From contig NZ_CP042862.1 of assembly GCF_008001015.1 (NCBI RefSeq), positions 186,001 through 250,000 on the forward strand: a DNA stretch of 64,000 bases. Reading direction: 5' to 3'. Origin of the DNA: Serinicoccus profundi (GTDB lineage: Bacteria > Actinomycetota > Actinomycetes > Actinomycetales > Dermatophilaceae). The translations under genes were made by a program, and so were the position numbers. Of this stretch, positions 55,499 to 63,953 are shown piece after piece (position 1 is the stretch's first letter; every line of letters begins with the position of its first letter). A model generated the notes under the pieces. The model did no database searches and was not told the DNA's origin. It worked only from the letters and a program-made list of their open reading frames with translations.

Positions 55499-56700
55499 TG
55501 AGCTCGCACTCCACCCCGCCGGTCGGCGACGACACCACCGTCGTCGCGGCCGACCCGCGGGCCGACGACGCTCCACCGCAGGCGACCGTCCCGAGCGATC
55601 AGGGTCTGCAGGCGGGCAAGCTGCTCTTCGGCGTCCTCGGGGTCGCCGTGACGCTGTGGCTGATGCTCAACCTCTTCCTCGCCTTCGCCTACTACCCCAA
55701 CTGGTTCTTCGACAGCAAGATCCTCATGGGTGTGCTCGGTCTGATCGCGGGAGTGGGTGGCGCCGCCACCCTCTTCTGGTTCATCAATGTCACCGTCGAG
55801 GCGCTGCCGCGGCGGCTGGAGCACGGGCTGATCCCCTACGCCTTCCTGCTGCCGGGCTACAGCCTCATCGGGTTGATGCTCCTCTACCCCACCCTCCAGA
55901 CCATCCACTACAGCTTCGCCAACCGCGACAGCACGGCCTATGCCGAGCCGCCGTGGGACAACTACACGCGGCTGTTCGGTGACGGTGCCTTCTGGTCCGC
56001 CGTCCTCAACAACGTCCTGTGGATCGCCGTCGTCCCCGCGGTCACCGTCGCCCTCGGCGTTGTGGTCGCGGTGCTGGCCGACAAGCTGTCCGCCCAGAGC
56101 GAGAAGTGGGCCAAGAGCTTCATCTTCCTGCCCATGGCGATCAGCTTCGTGGCAGCCTCGGCGATCTGGCGGACCCAGGTCTACGCCTACCAGGCGCCGG
56201 GCCGTCCGCAGACCGGCATGCTCAACGCCATCGTCCAGCAGTTCGGTGGCGAGCCCAAGGACTGGCTGTCCATCGAGACGGGCCGGCTCAACAGCCTGCT
56301 CCTCATGGTCATCCTCGTCTGGCTGCAGACCGGCTTCGCGATGGTCCTGCTGAGCTCGGCCATCAAGGGCGTCCCGGAGGACACCATCGAGGCCGCACGC
56401 ATCGACGGCGCCTCGGAGTGGCAGATCTTCTGGCAGGTCGTCATCCCGCAGATCAAGGCGACGATCATCACGGTCTTCATCACCGTGCTAATCCTGGTGA
56501 TGAAGGTCTTCGACATCGTCTACGTCCTCACCAACGGGCGCAACGAGACCGACGTCGTGGCCAACATGTTCTTCAACCAGCTGTTCGCCCGCGGTCAGGC
56601 GGGTCTGGCCAGCGCGATCGTGGTGATCCTGCTCATGGCAGTCATCCCGATCCTCATCTACCAGGTCCGGCAGTTCCGCGAGCAGGAGGCCATGCGATGA
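55498..56700 (+). CDS. Sugar ABC transporter permease, MalF-like
   Basis: 400 residues. Two N-terminal extra helices, then the permease core with six helices and the EAA loop (DTIEAARIDGASEWQIFWQVVIPQ). Longer N-terminal region than a minimal permease, as in AglF-like proteins. Overlaps the MalG-like gene by ATGA. No ATP-binding subunit lies in the operon, so a shared MsiK-type ATPase is likely (inference). Confidence 0.88.
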   Translation: MSSHSTPPVGDDTTVVAADPRADDAPPQATVPSDQGLQAGKLLFGVLGVAVTLWLMLNLFLAFAYYPNWFFDSKILMGVLGLIAGVGGAATLFWFINVTVEALPRRLEHGLIPYAFLLPGYSLIGLMLLYPTLQTIHYSFANRDSTAYAEPPWDNYTRLFGDGAFWSAVLNNVLWIAVVPAVTVALGVVVAVLADKLSAQSEKWAKSFIFLPMAISFVAASAIWRTQVYAYQAPGRPQTGMLNAIVQQFGGEPKDWLSIETGRLNSLLLMVILVWLQTGFAMVLLSSAIKGVPEDTIEAARIDGASEWQIFWQVVIPQIKATIITVFITVLILVMKVFDIVYVLTNGRNETDVVANMFFNQLFARGQAGLASAIVVILLMAVIPILIYQVRQFREQEAMR

Positions 56701-57605
56701 GCGCCACGACAGTGAGCGAGCGCGACACCCACGCCGCGCCCCGGAAGGTCCGTGGGACCGGCCGGATGAAGGACGGGCGGCAGCGCAGCCCCTTCTCGAT
56801 GGTGGTCATGCTGCTGCTGGTGATCCTGTGGACGGTGCCCACCCTGGGCCTGCTCATCACCAGCCTGCGCCAGCGCGAGGTGGCCGCTACCTCCGGCTGG
56901 TGGGAGGCTCTCTGGGTCGGTGGCTGGACCACCGAGAACTACCAGCGGGTCATCGCCCAGCTCGACCTCGGCAGTGCCTTCCTCAACGGAATCCTCGTGG
57001 CGGTGCCGGCGACGGTCATCCCGATCATGTTCGCGGCCTTCGCGGCCTATGCGTTCACGTTCATGGACTTCAAGGGCAAGGACATCCTGTTCATCAGCAT
57101 CGTCGCGGTGATGGTCATCCCGATCCAGGTGGCCTTCGCGCCGCTGCTGGACGTGCTGGGTCCGCGGGGTATCGGCATCTCCGGTCAGTACCTCGCGGTG
57201 TGGCTGCTGCACACCGGTTTCGGTATGCCGCTGGCGATCTACACCCTGCGCAACTACATGGCCTCGCTGCCGTTCAGCGTGGTCGAGTCGGCGCGCATCG
57301 ACGGGTGCTCCAACTTCCAGATCTTCTGGAAGCTCATCGCTCCGATGGCGAGCCCCGCCATCGCGGCCTTTGCCACCCTGCAGTTCCTCTGGGTCTGGAA
57401 CGACCTGCTCATCGCCAAGCTGTTCCTGACCAACGACAACACGACCGTCATCGTCAAGCTCCAGCAGCTGCTGGGCACGCAGGGTCAGGGCGCCGAGCTC
57501 CTGACCGCGGGTGCCTTCATCTCCATGGTGCTGCCGATGATCGTCTTCTTCACGCTCCAGAACTTCCTGGTGCGTGGCATGACGAGCGGTGCGGTCAAGG
57601 GCTGA
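56697..57605 (+). CDS. Sugar ABC transporter permease, MalG-like
   Basis: 302 residues with six membrane helices and the EAA motif (VVESARIDGCSNFQIFWKLIAP). Starts at the ATG overlapping the MalF-like stop. The C-terminus GAVKG precedes a strong hairpin terminator seven bases later. Confidence 0.9.
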   Translation: MSATTVSERDTHAAPRKVRGTGRMKDGRQRSPFSMVVMLLLVILWTVPTLGLLITSLRQREVAATSGWWEALWVGGWTTENYQRVIAQLDLGSAFLNGILVAVPATVIPIMFAAFAAYAFTFMDFKGKDILFISIVAVMVIPIQVAFAPLLDVLGPRGIGISGQYLAVWLLHTGFGMPLAIYTLRNYMASLPFSVVESARIDGCSNFQIFWKLIAPMASPAIAAFATLQFLWVWNDLLIAKLFLTNDNTTVIVKLQQLLGTQGQGAELLTAGAFISMVLPMIVFFTLQNFLVRGMTSGAVKG

Positions 57606-57611
57606 CGCACA

Positions 57612-57646
57612 GACGGCGACGCTGCGCCCTGCGCAGCGTCGCCGTC
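57612..57646 (+). terminator. Strong hairpin terminator of ABC operon
   Basis: GACGGCGACGCTGCGC (57612-57627) and its perfect complement 57631-57646 form a 16-base stem with a 3-base CCT loop, immediately after the permease stop. No T tract follows. Confidence 0.85.
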
Positions 57647-57666
57647 GGCGTCCCCGCGCCCATTCC

Positions 57667-57726
57667 TCCCGACCCGCCCTCCCCGACCCGTCCTCCCCGA
57701 CCCGTCCTCCCCGACCCTTCTTCCCC
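57667..57726. repeat. 14-bp tandem repeats
   Basis: Four slightly variable tandem copies of TCCCCGACCCGTCC (period 14) lie just after the operon terminator and abut the 32-bp array. They probably vary in copy number by slippage. Confidence 0.75.
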
Positions 57727-57948
57727 ACCGAGCGTCGTAGATGGTCGCCCTTACCCTCACCGAGCGTCGCAGATGGTTGCTCTCACCCTCACCGGGCGTC
57801 GCAGATGGTTGCTCTCACCCCCACCGGGCGTCGCAGATGGTCGCTCTCACCCTCACCGAGCGTCGCAGATGGTCGCTCTCACCCTCACCGAGCGCCGTGA
57901 ATGGTCACCTCCGGCCCCACCGAGCGTCGTGTGTGGTTGGCTGACACC
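57727..57948. repeat. 32-bp tandem repeats abutting amylosucrase gene
   Basis: Six units start at 57727, 57759, 57791, 57823, 57855 and 57887, with a decayed seventh at 57919. The consensus begins ACCGAGCGTCGCAGATGG and ends GCTCTCACCCTC. There are no unique spacers. The array reaches the candidate start codons of the next gene, so copy number could shift its leader length. Confidence 0.85.
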
Positions 57949-59940
57949 GTGACCCTCGCCCTCCCCTGGCCCGCGGCACTCCCCGCGGACGCCCGTGCCC
58001 GTGTCGAAGCCGTCCTCGCCCCGCTGGCCGAGCACCGCCGCAGGACCTTCGCCCTGCGCGTCGCGCGCTGGTGGGACGACCTCGTCGCCGGGCTCACTCC
58101 CTATCCCGACCCCCCTGCCCTGGCCGCGCGCGTCCTCGAGCTGGCGGCGGCGGCATACCGTGACCGCGGCGAGGACCTGCACCTGCTCGACGAGCGCCGC
58201 TCGCTGGAGCCGGACTGGTTCCAGCGCCCGGACGTCGTCGGCTACGCCGGGTATGCCGAGCGGCTCACCGAGGAGGGCACCCTCGCGGCCGTCGCCGGGC
58301 TGGGCGACCACCTGAGTGACCTCGGCGTGCGCTACCTCCACCTCATGCCGCTGCTGCAGCCCCGGCCCGCGCCCAACGACGGGGGGTATGCCGTCGCGGA
58401 CTACCGCTCGGTGCGCTCCGACCTCGGGACGATGGAGGATCTGCGCGGCCTCACGACGACCCTGCGGGAGCGGGGGATCAGCGTCTGCCTCGACCTCGTG
58501 CTCAACCACGTCGCCCGCGAGCACGCGTGGGCCCGCGCCGCCCGCGAGGGTGACGAGCACTACCGCCGCTACTTCCACGTCTACCCCGACCGGGAGCTGC
58601 CGGACGCCTACGAGCGGACCCTGCTCGAGGTCTTCCCCGACTTCGCCCCCGGCAACTTCACCTGGGACGAGCAGCTCCAGGGCTGGGTCTGGACGACCTT
58701 CAACGACTACCAGTGGGACCTCGCGTGGGACAACCCCGACGTCTTCGCCGAGCTCGCCGACATCATCCTCTTCCTCGCCAACCAGGGCGTGGAGATCCTG
58801 CGGCTGGACGCCATCGCCTTCCTCTGGAAGCGGATGGGCACGCAGTGCCAGAACGAGCCCGAGGTGCACCAGCTGACCCAGGCGCTGCGCGCTCTGGCCC
58901 GGATCACCGCCCCGGCCCTCGTCTTCAAGGCCGAGGCGATCGTCGGGCCCAACGAGGTGGTGCACTACCTCGGGCAGGGCCAGCACCACGGCAAGGTCTC
59001 CGACCTCGCCTACCACAACAGCCTCATGGTGCAGATCTGGTCGATGCTCGCCAGCGCCGACGCGCGGTTGGCCACGCACGCGCTCGGTCGCTTCCCCGTC
59101 GTGCCGGCCACGACCGCGTGGATCACCTATCTGCGCTGCCACGACGACATCGGCTGGGCCATTGACGACGACGACGCGCGCTCGGTCATGGTCGACGGCC
59201 ACGGGCACCGCACCTTCCTCTCCGACTACTACTCCGGGGAGTTCCCGGGCTCCTGGGCCACCGGTCTGGTCTTCCAGCACAACCCGGCGACCGGCGACAA
59301 GCGGATCTCCGGGTCGGCGGCCAGCCTGGCCGGCCTGGAGCGCGCGCTGGAGCTCACCGAGCGCGCCATCGACGAGCAGGGCGCGCAGGAGGCGGCGAGC
59401 GCCGTCGACGAGGCCGTCGCCCGGCTGCTGCTCGGCTATGCCGTCGTCTACGGCTTCGGCGGCATCCCGGTGATCTGGTCGGGCGACGAGGTCGCGAGCC
59501 TGGGTGACGACGCGTGGGCGCAGGCGCCGGAGACCGCCGCGGACAACCGGTGGGTGCACCGCCCACGCCTCGACGCCCAGGCGGTCGCCGAGGCGGCGGC
59601 CGCCCCGGGCTCCGCGCCAGGACGCGTGCTCAGGGGTATGCAGCAGCTCGCCCGGGCACGCTCCGGCCTGCCGCACCTGCACGCGAGCGTCGCGGCCGAG
59701 GTCGTCGCCGCCCCTGACCCTGCGGTCTTCGTCGTCGTGCGCCGCCACCCGGTCGGCCCGATGGTCCAGCTCTACAACCTCACCGCGACGCCGCGCACGG
59801 TGCCGGGGTGGTGGGTCCGGGAGCTCGGCCTGCCGGTGGACCAGACGATCGACGCGCTCAACGGCTACCCGCCCAGCCTGTCGGCGGACGGCTCGGTCTA
59901 CCTGTCGACCTACCAGCCCGTGTGGCTCGTGCGCCCTTGA
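57949..59940 (+). CDS. Amylosucrase-like GH13 glucansucrase/hydrolase
   Basis: About 663 residues from GTG 57949 (679 from ATG 57901, which lies inside the tandem repeat). Amylosucrase signature order: GYAGYAERL, LGVRYLHLMPLLQPR with NDGGYAVADYRSV, CLDLVLNHVA, nucleophile Asp in ILRLDAIAF, acid/base Glu in VFKAEAIVG and the stabilising Asp in LRCHDDIGW. Converts sucrose to alpha-glucan plus fructose, or hydrolyses it. Adjacent to a sugar ABC importer, so sucrose or alpha-glucoside use is likely. Confidence 0.88.
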   Translation: MTLALPWPAALPADARARVEAVLAPLAEHRRRTFALRVARWWDDLVAGLTPYPDPPALAARVLELAAAAYRDRGEDLHLLDERRSLEPDWFQRPDVVGYAGYAERLTEEGTLAAVAGLGDHLSDLGVRYLHLMPLLQPRPAPNDGGYAVADYRSVRSDLGTMEDLRGLTTTLRERGISVCLDLVLNHVAREHAWARAAREGDEHYRRYFHVYPDRELPDAYERTLLEVFPDFAPGNFTWDEQLQGWVWTTFNDYQWDLAWDNPDVFAELADIILFLANQGVEILRLDAIAFLWKRMGTQCQNEPEVHQLTQALRALARITAPALVFKAEAIVGPNEVVHYLGQGQHHGKVSDLAYHNSLMVQIWSMLASADARLATHALGRFPVVPATTAWITYLRCHDDIGWAIDDDDARSVMVDGHGHRTFLSDYYSGEFPGSWATGLVFQHNPATGDKRISGSAASLAGLERALELTERAIDEQGAQEAASAVDEAVARLLLGYAVVYGFGGIPVIWSGDEVASLGDDAWAQAPETAADNRWVHRPRLDAQAVAEAAAAPGSAPGRVLRGMQQLARARSGLPHLHASVAAEVVAAPDPAVFVVVRRHPVGPMVQLYNLTATPRTVPGWWVRELGLPVDQTIDALNGYPPSLSADGSVYLSTYQPVWLVRP

Positions 59941-59943
59941 CGG

Positions 59944-59959
59944 ATACCCAGGGGGGTAT
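59944..59959. promoter_or_regulatory. CsoR/CstR-type operator
   Basis: ATACCC-AGGG-GGGTAT: perfect 6-base inverted arms with a 4-base G-rich spacer, as in operators of CsoR-family metal or persulfide sensors (typical form ATACCC-N4-GGGTAT). Lies 55 bases upstream of the 55-residue Cys-rich gene. The regulator itself is not in the window. Confidence 0.6.
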
Positions 59960-60013
59960 CGTAGAATTCCACGGACGCCACCTGGCGTCGGAAGGATCGA
60001 GGAGGGTTCTCAC

Positions 60014-60181
60014 ATGTGCCGAGCCATCACCTGCAGCACCTGCGGCAAGACCACCTGGGCCGGCTGCGGACAGCACGTCGACCAGGTCAGGCGCGGGGTC
60101 CCGGCCGGGCAGTGGTGTGGTGGGCACGAGAGCGCGGCGAGGCCCGGCGGGGGTTTCTTCGCCAAGCTGATGGGTCGCTGA
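60014..60181 (+). CDS. Small cysteine-rich protein
   Basis: 55 residues with a zinc-ribbon-like arrangement: CRAITCSTCGKTTWAGCGQHV and a later WCGG. Short conserved proteins of this kind recur in actinobacteria; a metal- or sulfur-related role is suggested by the operator upstream. GAGGAGGGTTCTCAC precedes the ATG, a strong ribosome site. Confidence 0.8.
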   Translation: MCRAITCSTCGKTTWAGCGQHVDQVRRGVPAGQWCGGHESAARPGGGFFAKLMGR

Positions 60182-60209
60182 ACGACCGCGTCCCCAGCGC
60201 GGTAACGGC

Positions 60210-60251
60210 GTCGGCCGCCTTCGCACGACCCCTGTTGCGGAGGCGGCCGAC
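60210..60251 (+). terminator. Hairpin terminator
   Basis: GTCGGCCGCCTTCGCA (60210-60225) pairs with 60236-60251 across a 10-base loop, 16 base pairs including one G-T. It closes the small Cys-rich gene and separates it from the Mur ligase gene. Confidence 0.75.
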
Positions 60252-60317
60252 GTGTTCGCGCACCCCGCCACGCTGCCGGTGGCGCCCCCTCCCGTGCGCC
60301 GGACATAGGGTGTCGCC

Positions 60318-61820
60318 ATGCAGTTGAGCGACCTCGCCGCGACCCTCGGAGCCAGCCTCGACGCGGGCCCCGACGCCGCCGGCATACCCGTCTCCGGCGT
60401 GAGCCACCAGGCCGACTGGATCCGCCCGGGCGACGCCTTCGTCGCCATCCGCGGTGCCCGCTTCGACGGGCATACCTTCATCGACGACGCGGTCGGCCGC
60501 GGTGCCGTCGCGGTCATCGGCGAGGGCCTGCCCGAGGGCGCCCCCTGCCCCGTGCCCTACCTCCGCGTGGACGCCGTGCGCCCCGCGCTCGCCGACGCCG
60601 CCACGGCGATCGCGGGCCGACCCAGCGACGACCTGCGCGTGATCGGCGTCACCGGGACCGACGGCAAGACCACCACCTCCTGCCTGGCGCTGCACCTGCT
60701 GAGGGAGTGCGGCCGGGCCACCGGGCTGCTGTCGACGATCGGCTACCAGCTGCCCGACGGCGTGCTGCGCCAACCCCCCTCGCACTTCACCACCCCCGAG
60801 GCGCCCCAGGTGCAGCAGATCCTGTGTGACCTCCTCGACGCCGGCGCGACCGACGCGGTGGTGGAGAGCTCCAGCCACGCGCTCGCGCTGGACCGGGTGC
60901 GCGGCGTCGACTACGACGTGGCCGTCTGGACCAACCTCACCGGTGAGCACCTCGACTTCCACGGGACGATGGAGCAGTACTTCGCCGACAAGGCCCGGCT
61001 CGTGCAGCGCGCCCGGCACAGCGTCCTCAACGTCGACGACACCCCGTGGGCGGAGCGACTGCTCCCGATGGCGACCGCCGACGGGCACGCCGTCACCACC
61101 TACTCGGCCGAGGGCAGCGAGGCCGACTGGCGGGCCACCGACGTCGTCGAGGGGGCCGACGCGATCACCTTCACCGTGCACGCGCCGGAGGGCACGGCGC
61201 CGGCGCGCCTGCCGATGATCGGGCGGTTCAACGTCGCCAACGCGCTCGCGGCGATGGCCGGGGTCGCCGCGACAGGGGTGCCGCTCGCCGAGCTCGTCCC
61301 GGCCCTCGCGACCTTCGGCGGCGTCGCCGGGCGCATGGAGATGGTGGAGCGCGGCGAGGGTGACCCGCGCGTCATCGTCGACTTCGCGCATACCCCGCCG
61401 AGCCTGGAGAAGGCGCTGCAGACCGTGCGCGTCACCACCGAGGGGGCGCTCTGGGTCGTCCTCGGGTCGGCCGGCGGGCCGCGCGACCCCTCCAAGCGGG
61501 CGCCGCTGGGGCGGGTCGCGACGGAGTTCGCCGACCACGTCGTCCTCACCGAGGAGGACCACCGCACCACTCCGCTGCAGGAGATCCTCGAGGAGATGGA
61601 GCGCGGTGCCCGCGAGGCCGGGCGCGACAACTTCGTCTCGATCGGCGACCGCACCGAGGCGATCCGGTATGCCGTCCACGAGGCCGGTCCGCGCGACACC
61701 GTCGTGCTCGCCGGCAAGGGGCCGGAGGAGACGATGGAGCGCGGCACCGAGCTCGTGCCGTGGGCCGAGATCGAGGAGGCTCGGCGCGCCCTCGCCGCCC
61801 GCCGCGGGGGCGTCAGCTAG
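60318..61820 (+). CDS. MurE-like Mur ligase
   Basis: 500-residue ATP-dependent Mur ligase. P-loop VTGTDGKTTTS, substrate domain SHFTTPEAP, and the Mur signature TNLTGEHLDFHGT; FGGVAGRMEMV and VDFAHTPPSLEKAL mark the C-terminal domain. Where canonical MurE has DNPR (meso-DAP) or DDPN (Lys), this protein has EEDHRTTPL, so the amino acid added is uncertain. It stands alone rather than in a division/cell-wall cluster, so it may be a paralogue. Its stop shares a CTAG with the lgt stop. Confidence 0.85.
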   Translation: MQLSDLAATLGASLDAGPDAAGIPVSGVSHQADWIRPGDAFVAIRGARFDGHTFIDDAVGRGAVAVIGEGLPEGAPCPVPYLRVDAVRPALADAATAIAGRPSDDLRVIGVTGTDGKTTTSCLALHLLRECGRATGLLSTIGYQLPDGVLRQPPSHFTTPEAPQVQQILCDLLDAGATDAVVESSSHALALDRVRGVDYDVAVWTNLTGEHLDFHGTMEQYFADKARLVQRARHSVLNVDDTPWAERLLPMATADGHAVTTYSAEGSEADWRATDVVEGADAITFTVHAPEGTAPARLPMIGRFNVANALAAMAGVAATGVPLAELVPALATFGGVAGRMEMVERGEGDPRVIVDFAHTPPSLEKALQTVRVTTEGALWVVLGSAGGPRDPSKRAPLGRVATEFADHVVLTEEDHRTTPLQEILEEMERGAREAGRDNFVSIGDRTEAIRYAVHEAGPRDTVVLAGKGPEETMERGTELVPWAEIEEARRALAARRGGVS

Positions 61821-62809
61821 CGGGGAGTGCTCGTCCCGTCGGTGTCGGCGTCCCTGCCGGTCGGCTCCGCGGGCGTCCCGGCGGCCGGGTCCTCCTCGAC
61901 CGGCTCGCCCGACTCGGCCACCTCGACCGGCTCGGCCACCTCGACCGGCTCGGCCACCTCGACCTCGGGCCGCCGCAGCGCCCGTACGACGAGCACGACC
62001 CCGGCCAGCACCAGCGGGATGGTCAGCCACTGACCCATGTTGAGGCCGGTCGCCTCGGCGAAGTCCGACAGCTGGGCGTCCGGCTCCCGGAAGAACTCGA
62101 CGATGAACCGCGCCAGCCCGATGCCGATCGCGAACACGCCGGCGAGCAGGCCGGGACGCCAGCGCGCCCGGGTGCGCCAGAAGAGCCAGAAGAGGACGAT
62201 GACGAGCAACGCGCCCTCGAGCGCTGCTTCATACAGCTGGCTGGGGTGACGCGCCTGCTCGCCGGCGCCGGGGAAGACCATGGCCCACGGGACGTCGCTG
62301 GGGCGGCCCCACAGCTCGCCGTTGATGAAGTTGGCGATCCGGCCGAGCATCATGCCGATCGGCACGTTGACGGCGATGTAGTCGGTGACGCGCAGGGGGT
62401 CCAGCTTGTGCCGCCAGCTGAACCACGCCATGGCCACGAGCACGCCGATGAGGCCTCCGTGGAAGCTCATCCCGCCGTTCCAGGGCTGCAGGACCTCCCA
62501 CGACGTCCAGAGCGAGGGGTTGTAGAAGGTGGCGTAGCCGAGCCGGCCGCCGATGATGATGCCGAAGGTCAGGCCGATGATGAGGTCGTCCACCTGGGTG
62601 GGCGTGATGGGGCTGCCGGGGGCCTTGGCCATGCGGTTGAAGTGCCAGTAGCCGAGCAGGATCCCGAGGACGTAGGCCAGCGCGTAGTAGCGCAGCGTGA
62701 AGAAGCCCAGGTCGATCCCCGGCGAGAGCCCGAGGTCCTCCCAGCGCAGCGGCGAGTCGTCGCCAGCGGCACTCGCGGCGAGCAGGGCCAGGTCGGTCAG
62801 GAGCGGCAC
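61817..62809 (-). CDS. lgt: Phosphatidylglycerol-prolipoprotein diacylglyceryl transferase
   Basis: 330 residues. Lgt attaches diacylglycerol to the lipobox Cys of prolipoproteins, the first step in lipoprotein maturation. Seven membrane helices with the signature GRIANFINGELWG, catalytic-region SFHGGLIG and YEAALEG. The GTG at 62809 fits the N-terminus; there is no good ATG. A 60-residue acidic C-terminal tail carries a V-E-V-A-E-P repeat encoded by three 18-base copies (61913-61964). Convergent with MurE-like gene; the stops overlap at CTAG. Confidence 0.93.
   Translation of the reverse strand: MPLLTDLALLAASAAGDDSPLRWEDLGLSPGIDLGFFTLRYYALAYVLGILLGYWHFNRMAKAPGSPITPTQVDDLIIGLTFGIIIGGRLGYATFYNPSLWTSWEVLQPWNGGMSFHGGLIGVLVAMAWFSWRHKLDPLRVTDYIAVNVPIGMMLGRIANFINGELWGRPSDVPWAMVFPGAGEQARHPSQLYEAALEGALLVIVLFWLFWRTRARWRPGLLAGVFAIGIGLARFIVEFFREPDAQLSDFAEATGLNMGQWLTIPLVLAGVVLVVRALRRPEVEVAEPVEVAEPVEVAESGEPVEEDPAAGTPAEPTGRDADTDGTSTPR
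61913..61964. repeat. Three 18-bp repeats inside lgt
   Basis: Tandem CTCGGCCACCTCGACCGG units (61913, 61931, 61949) code for the VEVAEP repeats in the Lgt tail. In-frame slippage would change tail length only. Confidence 0.8.
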
Positions 62810-62853
62810 GCCCGTGACGATAGTCGGTGCTCCTGGGTATGCCGCCGCTCCGG

Positions 62854-63915
62854 TCAGGTGCCGAAGGCCGCGAGCACCGCGGCCCGGGGGACGTCGGCCA
62901 CCGACGCGTGCTGCCAGCGGGGCTGGCGGTCCTTGTCGACGAGCTGGGCGCGGACGCCCTCGGCGAAGTCGGGGTGGGCCGCGAAGACGGGGCCCAGCCG
63001 CAGGTCCTGGGCGAGCACCTCGGGGATGCTCATCCTCGCCGCGCGGCGCAGTGCCTCGAGGGCCACCGCCACCGAGTGGGGTGAGCGGGCGCTGATGAGC
63101 TCGGCCGCCTGGTGCGCCTGGGGCGCAGTGTGCTCGCGCAGCCGGCGCAGGATCTCGGCAGGATCGTCGCCGCGGTAACACTCATCGATCCACGGCCGCT
63201 GATGCTCCAGCCAGGAGGTCTCAGCCTCCTCCCCGCCCACCCGGGCGGCCAGTGACCGGGCGTCCTGCGTCGGGTCCTCGCGCAGGGCGGCGAGGACCTG
63301 CTCCTTGACCGTCGACGGCACGAGGGCGTCGGCCATGCCCACGAGCAGGGCGTCCGCGCCCCCGACCGGGGCGCCGGTGAGCGCGACGTGGGTGCCGGTC
63401 TCGCCGGGGGCCCGGGAGAGCGGGTGCAGCCCCGCCACGTCGGGGAAGAAGCCGATGATGACCTCAGGCATCGCGAGCTGGGTCCGCTCGGTCACGAGGC
63501 GCACCGACCCGTGGGCCGAGACGCCGACACCCCCGCCCATGACGATGCCGTCCATCCAGGCGACGTAGGGCTTGGGGTAGTCCGCGACGAGCGCGTCGAC
63601 GGCATACTCCGCCTCCCAGTAGTCCACCGCCTCCTGCGACCGGCCGGCGAGGATCGCCTCGCGCAGCGCCCGGACGTCACCGCCGGCGCAGAGCCCGCGC
63701 TCACCGGCGCCGTCGAGCACGACCGCCGCGATCCGGTCGTCGTCGGCCCAGCGCCGCAGCTGGTGCAGGAGGGAGTCCACGCTGGCCCGGTCGAGGGCGT
63801 TGATGGCGCGGGGGCGGTTGAGCCGCACCCGCCCGAGGGGCCCGTCGACGGCATACACCACCTCCTCGCCGTGGCCCTCAGCCGGATGCCAGGTCAGGGA
63901 GGCGTCGTCGCGCAT
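62854..63915 (-). CDS. Enoyl-CoA hydratase/isomerase, 3-hydroxyisobutyryl-CoA hydrolase-like
   Basis: 353 residues of the crotonase superfamily. The longer length and motifs RPRAINALDRASVDSLL, CAGGDVRAL, GIVMGGGVGVSAHG and MPEVIIGFFPDVAG match 3-hydroxyisobutyryl-CoA hydrolases, which act in valine breakdown, and the conserved C-terminal FAEGVRAQLVDKDRQPRW supports this. ATG at 63915. The substrate is inferred from the family. Confidence 0.87.
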   Translation of the reverse strand: MRDDASLTWHPAEGHGEEVVYAVDGPLGRVRLNRPRAINALDRASVDSLLHQLRRWADDDRIAAVVLDGAGERGLCAGGDVRALREAILAGRSQEAVDYWEAEYAVDALVADYPKPYVAWMDGIVMGGGVGVSAHGSVRLVTERTQLAMPEVIIGFFPDVAGLHPLSRAPGETGTHVALTGAPVGGADALLVGMADALVPSTVKEQVLAALREDPTQDARSLAARVGGEEAETSWLEHQRPWIDECYRGDDPAEILRRLREHTAPQAHQAAELISARSPHSVAVALEALRRAARMSIPEVLAQDLRLGPVFAAHPDFAEGVRAQLVDKDRQPRWQHASVADVPRAAVLAAFGT

Positions 63916-63953
63916 GCGTCGAGGCTCTCACGACGCACGTAGACTCGCCCGCT

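Noticed and set aside
57727-57948. CRISPR array
   Set aside because: The 32-base units are directly adjacent with no unique spacers and no cas genes are near.
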